Notes under the pieces: model-generated | Database searches by the model: none | What the model was told of the DNA's origin: nothing | The model's input: the letters and a program-made list of their open reading frames with translations, nothing else | Origin: Massilia litorea | GTDB lineage: Bacteria > Pseudomonadota > Gammaproteobacteria > Burkholderiales > Burkholderiaceae_D | Direction: 5' to 3' | Length of the DNA: 64,000 bases | Assembly: GCF_015101885.1 (NCBI RefSeq) | Contig: NZ_CP062941.1 | Coordinates: 2,604,001 to 2,668,000 of the forward strand | Part shown: one piece after another, positions 1 to 10,159 of the stretch | Numbering within the stretch: the first letter of the stretch is position 1 | Layout of the letters: the number at the start of each line of letters is the position of its first letter | Made by a program: the position numbers and the translations under genes

Positions 1-254
1 GTGGCCCGGATGACGACGAAGTTGCCGCCGCCGCCCTTGCGGATCATCCATTTGAATGCATCGTCGACATCCGGGCCGCCGCCCATCAGTACCAGGGAGG
101 AATGGGCAGGCCGCGGCAGGACGACGTCGGCGGTGTCGCCGACTGCGTAATACTTGTAGGGCTTTTCCGCCTGGGCCGCCTGGGTGGCGAACAGGGCAAG
201 AGCAAGCGCAATAATGCGGCAGGTACTGGAAAAGAGGCGGGTCGGCGAGGTCAT
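1..254 (-). CDS. Cyanophycinase-like S51 family peptidase (5' part only)
   Basis: This is the first 84 codons of a gene that continues beyond the left edge of the window. The ATG at 254 is followed by a typical signal peptide, with a basic n-region, a hydrophobic ALALALFA core and cleavage near AQA-E, so the product is probably exported. The mature start leads into VLMGGGPDVDDAF and GGGGNFVVIRA. These glycine-rich segments match the N-terminus of exported cyanophycinase/peptidase S51 relatives, which act on beta-aspartyl-type peptides. The catalytic serine region is outside the window, so the family call rests on the N-terminal motif only. Confidence 0.65.
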   Translation of the reverse strand, partial: MTSPTRLFSSTCRIIALALALFATQAAQAEKPYKYYAVGDTADVVLPRPAHSSLVLMGGGPDVDDAFKWMIRKGGGGNFVVIRA

Positions 255-364
255 GGGCGTCCTTGTGAGTACAACGGCGAACGGATTGTCGAACTGCTAC
301 TTAAAAAGGATACAACAAGCCGGATGCTGCTGTGAGGCCGTAAACACAACACATGCGCGATTTT

Positions 365-844
365 TTAACCGTGCACGGCCGCTTCGATGGCGGCGATGTC
401 GATCTTCTTCATCGTCATCATCGCCTCGAAAGCGCGTTTGGCCACTGCCGGGTCGGGATTGGCGACGGCGTCGGTAAGTACGCGCGGCGAGATCTGCCAC
501 GACAGGCCCCATTTGTCCTTGCACCAGCCGCAGGCGCTTTCCTGGCCGCCATTGCCGACGATTGCATTCCACAGGCGGTCGGTTTCTTCCTGGTCGTCGG
601 TCGCGATCTGGAACGAGAACGCTTCGCTGTGCCTGAAGGCCGGCCCGCCGTTCAGGCCGATGCAGGGGATGCCGGCCACCGTGAACTCGACCGTCAGGAC
701 GTCGCCCTGCTTGCCGGACGGGAAGTCGCCCGGGGCGCGATGGACGGCCTTGACTGCGCTGTCCGGAAAGGTGTTGGCATAGAACTGTGCGGCTTCCTCC
801 GCAGTGCCGTTGAACCAGAGGCAAATCGTATTCTTGCTGGCCAT
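365..844 (-). CDS. VOC family protein (PhnB / 3-demethylubiquinone methyltransferase-like fold)
   Basis: A 159-residue cytoplasmic protein opening with a pattern typical of the PhnB-like branch of the vicinal-oxygen-chelate superfamily (ICLWFNGTAEEAAQFYANTF). It continues with GDVLTVEFTVAGIPCIGLNGGP and a central WGLSWQISP segment. Length fits a single-domain member. These proteins are commonly found beside SRPBCC proteins, as here, where the gene is 12 bp downstream of one on the same strand. The substrate is unknown. The older methyltransferase name for this family is probably misleading, since no SAM-binding motif is visible. Confidence 0.85.
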   Translation of the reverse strand: MASKNTICLWFNGTAEEAAQFYANTFPDSAVKAVHRAPGDFPSGKQGDVLTVEFTVAGIPCIGLNGGPAFRHSEAFSFQIATDDQEETDRLWNAIVGNGGQESACGWCKDKWGLSWQISPRVLTDAVANPDPAVAKRAFEAMMTMKKIDIAAIEAAVHG

Positions 845-856
845 GTTGTTCTCCTT

Positions 857-1303
857 TCAGTCCTTGATTTCTGCTTCAACCAGTTTTGCGAGCAATTCCA
901 GTGATTCCTGCCAGCCGAGATAGCAGGCCTCGGCAGGAATCATCGACGGGATGCCTTCCTGTTTGATTTTCACCTCGACGCCGCAGAACACTTCGCGCAG
1001 CTGCACCGTGGTCTGCATCCGTCCCGGCAGGTTCGGATCGTCGAACTCGGCCGTGTAGGCGAGGCGCTTGCCCGGTTCCAGTTCCAGGTATTCGCCGCCG
1101 AAGGTATGGCTGTGGCCGGTGGTGAAATTCGTGAACGACATCCGGTAGCGGCCGCCGACGCGGGCGTCCATCTCGTGCACGGTGCCGGTGAAGCCGTGCG
1201 GCGGCAACCATTTCGGAAAGGCGCTTGGGGTGGTGAAGGCGCGGTAGACGCGGTCGGGCGTGGATTTCAGGACGCGGTGCAGTTCGACTGTGTTCGTGGA
1301 CAT
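857..1303 (-). CDS. SRPBCC / AHSA1-type START-like domain protein
   Basis: A 148-residue protein starting at the ATG at 1303. It has the AHSA1 (activator of Hsp90 homologue) signature: ELHRVLKSTPDRVYRAFT near the N-terminus, GGRYRMSF, GGEYLELEPGKRLAYT, and a C-terminal helix with GWQESLELLAKLVE. The fold binds small hydrophobic ligands. In bacteria these proteins are mostly of unknown role. A longer in-frame reading exists upstream, but the residues before this methionine are low-complexity Arg/Ala-rich and do not look coding. The gene ends 12 bp before the VOC gene, so the two are probably co-transcribed. Confidence 0.88.
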   Translation of the reverse strand: MSTNTVELHRVLKSTPDRVYRAFTTPSAFPKWLPPHGFTGTVHEMDARVGGRYRMSFTNFTTGHSHTFGGEYLELEPGKRLAYTAEFDDPNLPGRMQTTVQLREVFCGVEVKIKQEGIPSMIPAEACYLGWQESLELLAKLVEAEIKD

Positions 1304-1401
1304 GATCGTTTTCCTTGTTTGAAAGGCAGAGGACGGCCCTCTGATGGTACGACGAACGGGGTGGTCAGGAATCGACAGCGTTCGATGATTTTTTTTGCGG
1401 C

Positions 1402-1800
1402 CTATGCAGAAGCCCGCCGCGTCCGCAGACGCCGCCACAGCATCACCGCGCTCGCCGCCAGCATCGCCAGGGCAAATGCGTTGACGATCAGCACGCCCGA
1501 CCGACCATGCACGACGAAGGCCAGGCTGAATGCCCCGCGCAGGTGCCAGGCCTGGGTTGCATCGTAGGAATACCAGGCGGCGAGCTGCACGCCATAGAAG
1601 GCAAGTCCGGCGCCATGTCCGCCCGGGCGTCCGCGCCAGGCGAGGACGCCAGAGAGCAGGCCGAGGAGTGCGAGCAGAAGGGTGTCGATGGCGCCGCCCG
1701 TCAACGTCCACACGGCAAGTCCCAACGCAGCGTTCACGATCGTCAAGGCGGCGACGACCCGTTCGATGCGCGTCCATGGCAGGCGCGATAGTTGCAGCAC
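1402..1800 (-). CDS. Small hypothetical membrane protein
   Basis: A 132-residue protein with about four hydrophobic segments: residues ~15-33 (VVAALTIVNAALGLAVWTL), ~38-54, ~67-80, and ~100-122 (VLIVNAFALAMLAASAVMLW). It ends in a basic tail, RRLRTRRASA. I do not recognise the family. It starts 3 bp after the stop of the M1 aminopeptidase on the same strand, so it is probably transcribed with it. No functional residues can be named. Confidence 0.7.
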   Translation of the reverse strand: MLQLSRLPWTRIERVVAALTIVNAALGLAVWTLTGGAIDTLLLALLGLLSGVLAWRGRPGGHGAGLAFYGVQLAAWYSYDATQAWHLRGAFSLAFVVHGRSGVLIVNAFALAMLAASAVMLWRRLRTRRASA

Positions 1801-1803
1801 CGC

Positions 1804-3522
1804 TCAAGCGCCCGCTTGCGCCCGCGCCTTCTTCTGCTCTTCCTTGTACTGCTGGAAGCGCTCGATCCGCAGCTCGCGGCGCAGGATCTTCGAACGCGGG
1901 TCCAGGGTATAGTCCGCGCCTTCGGCCGCACCTGCCGGCAGGTCGACGCTGCCGCGCCCGTCCGTCATCGGCACGCTCACGATGCGGCTGCCGACCCGCA
2001 CCTCGACCGGCATCGGGAAAGGCGTGTTCTTTTCCGTTTTCCAGGCCAGTTGCAGGGTGTTGCCGCTCCTTGTCGCTTGCAGCTCCGGCAGTGCCGCCTG
2101 GTACAGGTAGGCCTGGAAGAACCAGTCCAGGTCGCGGCCGCTGGCGCGCTTGACGATGGCGATGAATTCCGGCGTGCTGCCGTAGCGCGGCGTAAAAGCG
2201 CCGGGGCGCGGCGTGTCGGTGCCGTAGACGATCTCGCGCACCGAACGGAAGAAGGCGTCGTCGCCGACCAGGCCGCGCAGGGTATGCAGGATCAGCGCGC
2301 CCTTGCTGTAGATGTCCTGGCCGGGGCCGCCGCGCCTGGTGTCGTACACGTCCTCTTCCAGCTTCGGCTTGCCCGACACGACCGGCGCCTTGTTTTCGAT
2401 GCCGGAGCGCAGCTGCATCAGCGAGGCAAAATATTCCTGGTCGCCACGCAGGTATTGCATGTACAGCGGCTGCATGTAGGTGCCGAAGCCCTCGTGCAGC
2501 CACATGTCGTCCCAGTTGTGATTGGTGAGCTGGTTGCCGAACCATTCATGGGCGAATTCATGCTGCAGCAGTTCGTCGTAGCCGTAGGCCGTCTTGGCGT
2601 ACTTGTTGCCGTAGGCGTTGACGGTCTGGTGCTCCATGCCCTTGTGCGGGGTCTCGACCACGCCCATCTTTTCGTCGCCGAAGGGGTAGGGGCCGATCAC
2701 GGTCTCGAAAAAGTCCAGCAGCTGCGGGAATTCGGCAAACAGTTCCTTTGCGCCCTGTTCGCTCTGCGGCAGATACCACAGGCGCAGCGGGATCGCGTTG
2801 CCGTAGCGGCTGCGGTAGGCGCTTGCGAGTTCCTTGTAGGGGCCGACGTTGACCGAAATGCCGTAGGTGCTCGGATTCCTGGCGCGCCAGTGATAGGTGC
2901 GCCAGCCATCGGCCTCATCCATACCCAGCGCAAGGCCATTGCCCGCGACGACCAGCGGGGCCGGCACGCTGATGTGCTGGTCGACCAACCTGGCCTTGCC
3001 GGCCGGGTGGTCGATGCAGGGCCAGAACAGGTCGCAGCCTTCGCCCTGCACGGCGCTGGCGACCCAGGGCTGGCCGTCGGGTGTCTGCGACCAGACGAAG
3101 CCGCCATCCCAGGGCGCGCGTTTGGCCACGTGCGGCCGGCCGTGGTAGCGCACCCGCACGCTCACTTGCTGGCCCGGCTCGAGCGGGCGCGGCAGGGCGA
3201 TGGTCAGCTTGCCTTCCGGATTGTTCCAGTTGGCGGCAGGAAGAACCTGGTTGTCGACCTCGATGGCGTCGATGGGCAGGTTGCGGTCCAGGTCCAGCTC
3301 GATTTTCCCTAGCTGTGCGCGGGTGCCGAAGGTCAGCAGCACGTCGCCGCGGATGCTGTGGCTGGCCGGTTCGATGCGCAGCTTGATGTCGGCTTTCTCG
3401 AAGTCGAGCGCCTGCTGTTCGGTGCTGCGCTCGGCGCCGCTGTTGACGGTGTAGGACGTCAGCGGAGCCTGGGCGCAGGCCGCCAGCAGGAAGGGGAGGC
3501 TGGCGAGGGCGGTTCTTTTCAT
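1804..3522 (-). CDS. M1 family metallopeptidase, predicted lipoprotein
   Basis: A 572-residue zinc aminopeptidase. The start at 3522 is chosen because it gives a lipoprotein signal, MKRTALASLPFLLAAC, with lipobox LAAC. The longer reading from 3576 would bury this signal. The M1 signatures are GMEHQ (substrate N-terminus recognition, a variant of GAMEN) near residue 290 and the zinc site HEFAHEWFGNQ near residue 320, with the downstream glutamate in LHEGFGTYMQ. An N-terminal beta-domain precedes them. The enzyme probably trims peptides from the periplasmic face of a membrane. The catalytic residues appear complete. Confidence 0.92.
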   Translation of the reverse strand: MKRTALASLPFLLAACAQAPLTSYTVNSGAERSTEQQALDFEKADIKLRIEPASHSIRGDVLLTFGTRAQLGKIELDLDRNLPIDAIEVDNQVLPAANWNNPEGKLTIALPRPLEPGQQVSVRVRYHGRPHVAKRAPWDGGFVWSQTPDGQPWVASAVQGEGCDLFWPCIDHPAGKARLVDQHISVPAPLVVAGNGLALGMDEADGWRTYHWRARNPSTYGISVNVGPYKELASAYRSRYGNAIPLRLWYLPQSEQGAKELFAEFPQLLDFFETVIGPYPFGDEKMGVVETPHKGMEHQTVNAYGNKYAKTAYGYDELLQHEFAHEWFGNQLTNHNWDDMWLHEGFGTYMQPLYMQYLRGDQEYFASLMQLRSGIENKAPVVSGKPKLEEDVYDTRRGGPGQDIYSKGALILHTLRGLVGDDAFFRSVREIVYGTDTPRPGAFTPRYGSTPEFIAIVKRASGRDLDWFFQAYLYQAALPELQATRSGNTLQLAWKTEKNTPFPMPVEVRVGSRIVSVPMTDGRGSVDLPAGAAEGADYTLDPRSKILRRELRIERFQQYKEEQKKARAQAGA

Positions 3523-3614
3523 TGCATGCGATGGTTGTTGGTGTGATCTCAAGAAATTTATCACACGGGCAACCATTGCGCGGGTTTACCGAGGCCAGCG
3601 CTCCATCGACGCGG

Positions 3615-3935
3615 CTAGCGTGCCCAGTAGTCGACGACCAGCGAGCGTTCGAGACAGTTTTTCAGGGTGGCGACGAAAGCCGTGTGCGCGGGATGACCGA
3701 GGTAGATATCGCGGTCTTCGTTGCTGGCAAAGGTCAGCGTGAAGCAGTGCGTAAAACCGTCGTTCAGGCCTTCGGGGCTGACGTTGGTGCCCCATTCATA
3801 GGACACGATGCCGGGGATGGCGCCGGGCAGGGCGGCAAAACCGGTGACGATGGCATCGATCTGTTCGAAGCTGGCATCGTCCTTGAATGCGAACAGGACG
3901 ACGTGGCGCAGGGACGTTGGCGAATTGGCGGTCAT
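3615..3935 (-). CDS. Dabb family (stress-responsive A/B barrel) protein
   Basis: A 106-residue protein starting at the ATG at 3935. It has the Dabb pattern LRHVVLFAFKDDASFEQIDAI at the N-terminus, a central YEWGTNVSPEGLNDGFTHCFTLTF strand-turn region, and DIYLGHPAHTAFV near the C-terminus. These small ferredoxin-like barrels dimerise. Some act on hydrophobic substrates, but most bacterial ones have no assigned reaction. A 20-residue upstream extension is possible but has no family resemblance. The gene stands alone between the aminopeptidase and the divergent DUF155 gene. Confidence 0.85.
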   Translation of the reverse strand: MTANSPTSLRHVVLFAFKDDASFEQIDAIVTGFAALPGAIPGIVSYEWGTNVSPEGLNDGFTHCFTLTFASNEDRDIYLGHPAHTAFVATLKNCLERSLVVDYWAR

Positions 3936-4096
3936 GGCAGGCTGGATAAAAAGAGGTAAGCGATTCTTGCACAGTCTTCCGCCGGGTTCGCGCACGACGG
4001 CTTTCGTGCCGGTGATTCCGGCGCATTCCGCTATGATGACGCCTGCGCCGCTGGCTCAGCCGCGCCCCCCGACACCTGCGAAGCACAAGAATATCC

Positions 4097-4978
4097 ATGG
4101 ACAGCCACGTCGACAGAAAGCAGATTCGCTGGAATCCGCGCCCGCGTACCCGCGCCGGTCTCCATTTGAAAACCGAGAAGCTGCCGTATCAACGGCCGGT
4201 CATTGCCCAGCCTCAGTTCACCGCGAGCGCCATCATGGTGGCCGAGCGCGTGGACGTGCGCGCGCTGTCGGGTTTCGAGATCATCGCCAAATCGCCTTTC
4301 ATGGTGAAGCTGGGCGAGGGCGGTATTGCCGCGCTGTTCCGCTACGGGGCGGTGGTCCTGTTCAATGCCTCGGCCGAGGAAAAGGCGCGCCTGCTGGGGA
4401 AGATCGCCATGCATTCGTCGGGATCGGGCGATATCGCCGCCGAAGAAGTGGCGATGATCCACGTCGGGCCGGACGACGAGGAGGGTCCTTCGGGCCAATT
4501 TATCAAGATCAAGAACGCGGACCGCCTGCGGCTGCAGCTCATTGCCGAGGTCATGGCGAAGGCGACCATGCTCTCGTTCCAGGAGCGGCGTGCGGCGCGC
4601 GATTTCGATCGCAGCGAACCGCTGGCGCGCGACCTGGCCGAGGATGGGCGCTTTTCCGCCAAGCCGGCCGAACTGCTGAAAGCGGTCGGCAACATGCTGC
4701 TGGCCGAGAACCGCCTGAACGGCCGCGCCGGCGTGCTCGACCGGCCCGACCTTCTCTGGGACAACCCGGGCCTGTCGGGCCTGTATGCGCGGCTGGAGGG
4801 CGACTACGAACTGCACGACCGCGCGGCCGCGCTCGACCGCAAATTGACCACCTTGTCGCATACCTCGGAAACCCTGGTCGAGACCATGCGCTACCACAGC
4901 TCCCACCGGCTGGAGACGGCGATCTTCCTGCTTATTTTTGTGGAGCTGTGCCTGGGCCTATACGGCCACTTCGGCTGA
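4097..4978 (+). CDS. RMD1/DUF155 family protein with C-terminal membrane anchor
   Basis: A 293-residue protein. The core (residues ~40-230) carries the DUF155 pattern: a small N-terminal domain with GGIAALFRYGAVVLF, then a helical domain with ENRLNGRAGVLDRPDLLWD and YARLEGDYELHDRAAALDRKL. It ends in a single hydrophobic segment, LETAIFLLIFVELCLGLYGHFG, which would anchor it in the membrane facing the cytoplasm. Yeast relatives (Rmd1, Rmd8, Mrx10) have membrane-associated roles. The bacterial function is unknown. The stop codon lies at the edge of the large palindrome that follows. Confidence 0.82.
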   Translation: MDSHVDRKQIRWNPRPRTRAGLHLKTEKLPYQRPVIAQPQFTASAIMVAERVDVRALSGFEIIAKSPFMVKLGEGGIAALFRYGAVVLFNASAEEKARLLGKIAMHSSGSGDIAAEEVAMIHVGPDDEEGPSGQFIKIKNADRLRLQLIAEVMAKATMLSFQERRAARDFDRSEPLARDLAEDGRFSAKPAELLKAVGNMLLAENRLNGRAGVLDRPDLLWDNPGLSGLYARLEGDYELHDRAAALDRKLTTLSHTSETLVETMRYHSSHRLETAIFLLIFVELCLGLYGHFG

Positions 4979-5078
4979 GAACGTCTGAAAAGCTCCCAGG
5001 GCTGCGTTGCATCGTCTCGCCGTACTAACGTACTGTCTTCGACGATGCGCCTTGCCCTGAGAGCTTTTCAAACGTTCT
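4978..5078. repeat. Nested 101-bp palindrome between convergent genes
   Basis: Outer arms of 25 nt at 4978-5002 and 5054-5078 are inverted repeats with two mismatches. Inside them, GCATCGTC (5009-5016) pairs with GACGATGC (5041-5048), and GTAC (5022-5025) pairs with GTAC (5030-5033). The element starts on the last base of the DUF155 stop codon and ends 10 bp before the acyl-CoA synthetase stop codon. It could act as a bidirectional terminator, although no clean T-run follows it, or it could be a copy of a dispersed REP-like repeat. Confidence 0.8.
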
Positions 5079-5088
5079 CTAAGTTAGT

Positions 5089-6768
5089 TCAGCCCGCCAA
5101 TCCAAGCTCCGTCGTCACCTGCTGCCGCAGCAGATACTTCTGGATTTTTCCCGTCACCGTCATCGGGAAACCGCTGACAAAACGGATATGGCGCGGCACC
5201 TTGTAATGCGCGATCTGCCCTTTGCAGAAATCGCGGATCTCGTCTTCGTTCGCTTCCATTCCCGGGCGCAGGACGATGCAGGCGCATAGTTCCTCTCCAT
5301 ATTTCGCATCCGGCACGCCCACGCACTGGACGTCGAGGATTTTCGGGTGCTTGTACAGGAATTCCTCGATCTCGCGCGGATAGATGTTTTCGCCGCCGCG
5401 AATCACCATGTCTTTTGCGCGGCCGACGATGGTGGCGAAACCCTGTTCGTCGATCACGGCCAAATCTCCGGTATGCATCCAGCGCGCGGCGTCGATCGTC
5501 TCGCGCGTTTTTTCTTCGTCGCCCCAATACCCGAGCATGACCGAATAGCCGCGCGTGAGCAATTCGCCTTTCACGCCGCGCGGCACGATCTTGCCGTCGG
5601 TATCGACGATTTTCACTTCCAGGTGCGGGTGCACGCGGCCGATGGTGGCCACGCGCAGGGGAACCGGATCGTCGACCGAACTCTGGAAGCTCACCGGCGA
5701 GGTTTCCGTCATGCCGTAGGCGATCGTGATCTCTGCCAGGTGCATCTTGCTGATCACACGGCTCATCACTTCGGCCGGGCAGGGCGAGCCGGCCATGATG
5801 CCGGTGCGCAGCGTCGACAGGTCGTATTCGGCGAAATCGGGATGGTCGAGCAGGGTGATGAACATGGTCGGCACGCCGTGCAGGCCGGTGCAGCGTTCGG
5901 CCTGCACCGTTTCCAGCACCGATTTCGGTTCAAAACTTTCGCCCGGAAAAACCATCGTCGCGCCATGCGTCACGCAGGCGAGGTTGCCCAGCACCATGCC
6001 GAAGCAGTGGTACAGCGGCACCGGGATACAGAGTTTGTCGATGCTGGTGAGCTTCATCGCTTCGCCGACGAAAAAGCCGTTATTCAGGATATTGTGGTGG
6101 GTGAGCGTTGCGCCTTTCGGCGCGCCCGTGGTGCCCGAGGTGAACTGGATATTCACCGGTTCGTCGAATTGCAGGCCGGCCTCGATCTGCGCCAGTTCTT
6201 CCAGGCGCGGGTCGCCCGCAGGCACGAGTATCTCGTCGAAATTGAACATGCCGGGCGTGGTATCCGTGCCCAGGCGGATGATATGGCGCAGCTGCGGCAA
6301 ACGCGCCGCTTGCAGCTTGCCCGGTTCGCTCTGGCGGATCTCCGGCACGACATCGGCCAGGATCTCCAGGTAATCGCTCGATTTGAAAGCGGGCGATAAA
6401 ATCAGGGCGGCGCATTGCACCTTGTCGAGCACGTATTCGAGCTCGGAGCGGCGATAGGCCGGATTGATGTTCACCATCACCAGGCCGGCGCGCGCGGTGG
6501 CAAATTGCACCAGTACCCATTCCGCGCAATTCTGCGACCAGATGCCGATCCGGTCGCCCGGATGCAGGCCCAGCGCCAGCAGGCCCGCCGCCAGCCGGCT
6601 CACGCGTTCATTGAATTCCTTGTAGGTCCAGCGCACGCCCTGGTGCGGCACGACGAGCGCTTCGTTGTCGCCGTATTGCCGGACGATGTTCGATAAAAAC
6701 GGGCCGATCGTTTCGCCGATGAGGGGAACATCGTGGGCGCCGTGTACATAGCTCAGCTGTTGGTGCAT
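5089..6768 (-). CDS. AMP-binding acyl-CoA synthetase (medium/long-chain fatty acid-CoA ligase type)
   Basis: A 559-residue ANL-superfamily enzyme that activates a carboxylic acid as acyl-AMP and then transfers it to CoA. The P-loop-like motif [10 protein letters not shown] lies near residue 208. YGMTETSP follows near 350, then [12 protein letters not shown] and the hinge [16 protein letters not shown]. The catalytic lysine lies in the C-terminal [12 protein letters not shown]. There is no signal peptide. The start at 6768 has a GGAG sequence 5-9 bp upstream. The gene lies 33 bp downstream of the AraC gene on the same strand. Acyl chain length cannot be read from the sequence. Confidence 0.92.
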   Translation of the reverse strand: MHQQLSYVHGAHDVPLIGETIGPFLSNIVRQYGDNEALVVPHQGVRWTYKEFNERVSRLAAGLLALGLHPGDRIGIWSQNCAEWVLVQFATARAGLVMVNINPAYRRSELEYVLDKVQCAALILSPAFKSSDYLEILADVVPEIRQSEPGKLQAARLPQLRHIIRLGTDTTPGMFNFDEILVPAGDPRLEELAQIEAGLQFDEPVNIQFTSGTTGAPKGATLTHHNILNNGFFVGEAMKLTSIDKLCIPVPLYHCFGMVLGNLACVTHGATMVFPGESFEPKSVLETVQAERCTGLHGVPTMFITLLDHPDFAEYDLSTLRTGIMAGSPCPAEVMSRVISKMHLAEITIAYGMTETSPVSFQSSVDDPVPLRVATIGRVHPHLEVKIVDTDGKIVPRGVKGELLTRGYSVMLGYWGDEEKTRETIDAARWMHTGDLAVIDEQGFATIVGRAKDMVIRGGENIYPREIEEFLYKHPKILDVQCVGVPDAKYGEELCACIVLRPGMEANEDEIRDFCKGQIAHYKVPRHIRFVSGFPMTVTGKIQKYLLRQQVTTELGLAG

Positions 6769-6801
6769 GTGGTCTCCATGTCGTTTTTGTGATCGGATTT
6801 T

Positions 6802-7722
6802 TTATATTAAATTCTCCACGCGCATGCGCTGGATGTCGCGCAAGGGTGGCGCGCCGAACAGCCGGGCATATTCACGGCTGAACTGGGAGGCGCTGTCATA
6901 GCCGACCCGCACGCCGGCACTGCCCGCATCGATGTCCTGGCTCAGCATCAGCTGGCGCGCTTCCTGCAAGCGTAACTGTTTCTGGTACTGCAGGGGACTC
7001 ATCCCCGTGACGTTGCGGAAGTGCTGGCGGAAAGTCGACGGACTCATGTGGACGCTGGCGGCGAGCGCGTCGACGCGCAGCGTGTCCGAAAAATGTTGTT
7101 TCAGCCAATTGACTGCCTTGGCGATCTGCTGGCGTGGCGAGCCGACGACGACCACATGCCGCAGCAAGGGTCCGAAGGGGCCGCTCAAGAGCCGGATGAC
7201 GATCTCGCGCTGGACCAGGGGCGCAAGGAAAGGCGCCAGCGCCGGTTCGCCGCTCAGGCGCACCAGCCTGACCAGGCAGGCGAGCACGGCAGGGTCGAGC
7301 GCCTTGAAGGCAATCGACTGCGCGGCGCATCCCTGCGGTGCCTGGTCCAGGCCCATGTCGGCCGCCAGCTGTAATACGAGGCTGGGATCGATGGACAACA
7401 TCAGGCCCAGGAAGGGCGTTTGTGGACTGGCCAGCGTGACGTTCGACACGACCGGCAGGTCGACCGTGGTCAGCATCGCGTCGCCGGGCGTGTAATCGTA
7501 GACTTTCTCGCCCAGCATCACCTGCTTGCTGCCCTGGGCAATGACGCCCAGGCCGAATCCATAGATGCAGGGCATGGGGGCCGCCGGCGCACTGCGGCGG
7601 TGCAGCATCAGGCCGGCGACCGGGGTGGCGTAATCGCCATTGGCCGGCAGCACCCGGCCGATTTCGCGCGCCAGCACGGCGATGCCGTCCTCTTCAAGCG
7701 CCCCCTGCGTGTTGCGGTCCAT
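6802..7722 (-). CDS. AraC family transcriptional regulator with AraC_N-type sensor domain
   Basis: A 306-residue regulator. The start at 7722 (MDRNTQGAL) is chosen over a longer reading, whose extra residues are Arg-rich and unlike the family. The N-terminal half (~1-190) resembles the AraC_N cupin domain, with YTPGDAMLTTVDLPVVSNVT and PFLGLMLSIDP. The C-terminus holds the double helix-turn-helix, with VDALAASVHMSPSTFRQHFRN followed by the conserved second-HTH region GYDSASQFSREYARLFG. It is divergent from the OYE/aldo-keto reductase pair with a 173-bp gap, the usual arrangement for a regulator of those genes. Confidence 0.9.
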   Translation of the reverse strand: MDRNTQGALEEDGIAVLAREIGRVLPANGDYATPVAGLMLHRRSAPAAPMPCIYGFGLGVIAQGSKQVMLGEKVYDYTPGDAMLTTVDLPVVSNVTLASPQTPFLGLMLSIDPSLVLQLAADMGLDQAPQGCAAQSIAFKALDPAVLACLVRLVRLSGEPALAPFLAPLVQREIVIRLLSGPFGPLLRHVVVVGSPRQQIAKAVNWLKQHFSDTLRVDALAASVHMSPSTFRQHFRNVTGMSPLQYQKQLRLQEARQLMLSQDIDAGSAGVRVGYDSASQFSREYARLFGAPPLRDIQRMRVENLI

Positions 7723-7895
7723 GCTGTTTCCCACCCGATGACTGATGCGTCGAAGTCTAGCATCGCACCTTGTTTCCCGTTGCCCGCCTGAGGGCGCATT
7801 CGTTGGAATGTGCAATAACTGGCGCGGATCCGGCAAACGCCTGGGCCGGTCGATGCCGCACACTGGCCGCTGTTCATTTCGTGCCGAGCCAGACC

Positions 7896-8987
7896 ATGCC
7901 ATCGTTATTTTCCTCCTATACCCTCAAAAGCGTCACCCTGCGTAACCGCATCGTCGCTTCGCCGATGTGCCAATACATGGCGCAGGACGGCTTCATGAAT
8001 GACTGGCACGGGGGCCATTACGCCGGCCTGGCGCGCGGCGGCGTCGGACTGGTGATCGTCGAGGCGACCGCCGTCTCGCCGGAAGGGCGCATCACGCCGG
8101 GCGACGCCGGCATCTGGAGCGACGACCACGTGGCCGGTCTCGCCGCGATCGCGAGGTCGATCAAGTCGGCGGGCGCGGTGCCCGGCATCCAGATCGGGCA
8201 TGCCGGGCGCAAGGCCGGCTGCACGCCGCCATGGGAGGGCGGGGCGCCGCTCGACCCATCCGACCCTGCCGCATGGGAACCGCTGGCGCCAAGTGCCGTG
8301 CCCTTCGTCGCCGGCAGCGCCTACGTCCCGAAGGCGATGACGCTGGCCGACATCGGGCGCGTGCAGCAGGACTTCGCCGATGCGGCGCGCCGTGCGGCCG
8401 ATGCCGGCTTCGAATGGATCGAACTGCACTTCGCACACGGCTTCCTGGGCCAGGAATTCCTGTCGACGCACACGAACAAACGCGGCGACGGCTATGGCGG
8501 TTCGCTGGCGAACCGCGCCCGCTTCCTGCTCGAGACGGTAAGGGCGGTGCGCGAGGTGTGGCCGGAAACGCTGCCGCTGACGGCGCGCCTCGGCGTGATC
8601 GAGTTCAGCGGTGCGGAGGAGACCTCGCTGGCCGAGTCGGTGCAGGTGCTGCGCTGGCTGAAGGAGGCCGGGCTGGACCTGGTCGATGTCGGCCTGGCCT
8701 TGTCGACGCCCGACGAAGCGGTGCCGTGGGGACCGAACATGCTGCTGCCCTATGCGGCGCCGATCCGGTCGACGACGGGGCTGGCGGTCGGCACCAGCTG
8801 GATGATCACGAGCGCCCGCGAGGCCGACGGCTACCTCCGGGACGGCAAGCTCGATCTCGTGTATATCGCGCGCACCTTGCTGGCCAATCCGCACTGGCCA
8901 TTCCAGGCCGCGCGCGAACTGGGCATCGACGATCCGGCGTCGGTCCTGCCGACGCCCTACGGCTTCTGGCTGAACAACTGGTCCTGA
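7896..8987 (+). CDS. NADH:flavin oxidoreductase, Old Yellow Enzyme (YqjM-like) family
   Basis: A 363-residue FMN-dependent ene-reductase. The ATG at 7896 gives MPSLFSSYTLKSVTLRNRIV, the usual N-terminus; upstream codons of the open frame are not family-like. The YqjM-class cysteine sits in ASPMCQYMAQDG. The substrate-binding histidine pair is in HFAHGFLGQEF, followed by DGYGGSLANRARF. The C-terminal phosphate-binding stretch is degenerate but present (DLVYIARTLLANPHWP). The gene is 12 bp upstream of an aldo/keto reductase, so the two form an operon. It probably reduces activated C=C bonds of electrophilic enals or enones. Confidence 0.93.
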   Translation: MPSLFSSYTLKSVTLRNRIVASPMCQYMAQDGFMNDWHGGHYAGLARGGVGLVIVEATAVSPEGRITPGDAGIWSDDHVAGLAAIARSIKSAGAVPGIQIGHAGRKAGCTPPWEGGAPLDPSDPAAWEPLAPSAVPFVAGSAYVPKAMTLADIGRVQQDFADAARRAADAGFEWIELHFAHGFLGQEFLSTHTNKRGDGYGGSLANRARFLLETVRAVREVWPETLPLTARLGVIEFSGAEETSLAESVQVLRWLKEAGLDLVDVGLALSTPDEAVPWGPNMLLPYAAPIRSTTGLAVGTSWMITSAREADGYLRDGKLDLVYIARTLLANPHWPFQAARELGIDDPASVLPTPYGFWLNNWS

Positions 8988-8990
8988 TAA

Positions 8991-10118
<1,128 letters not shown>

Positions 10119-10159
10119 ACGAGCGCCACCCCTGGACGGGCAGGCGCTTGCGCCATGGC

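Noticed and set aside
5089..6768. Acyl-CoA synthetase as part of the NRPS pathway
   Set aside because: It is 36 kb from the synthetase and adjoins a regulator of unrelated reductases; no shared context.
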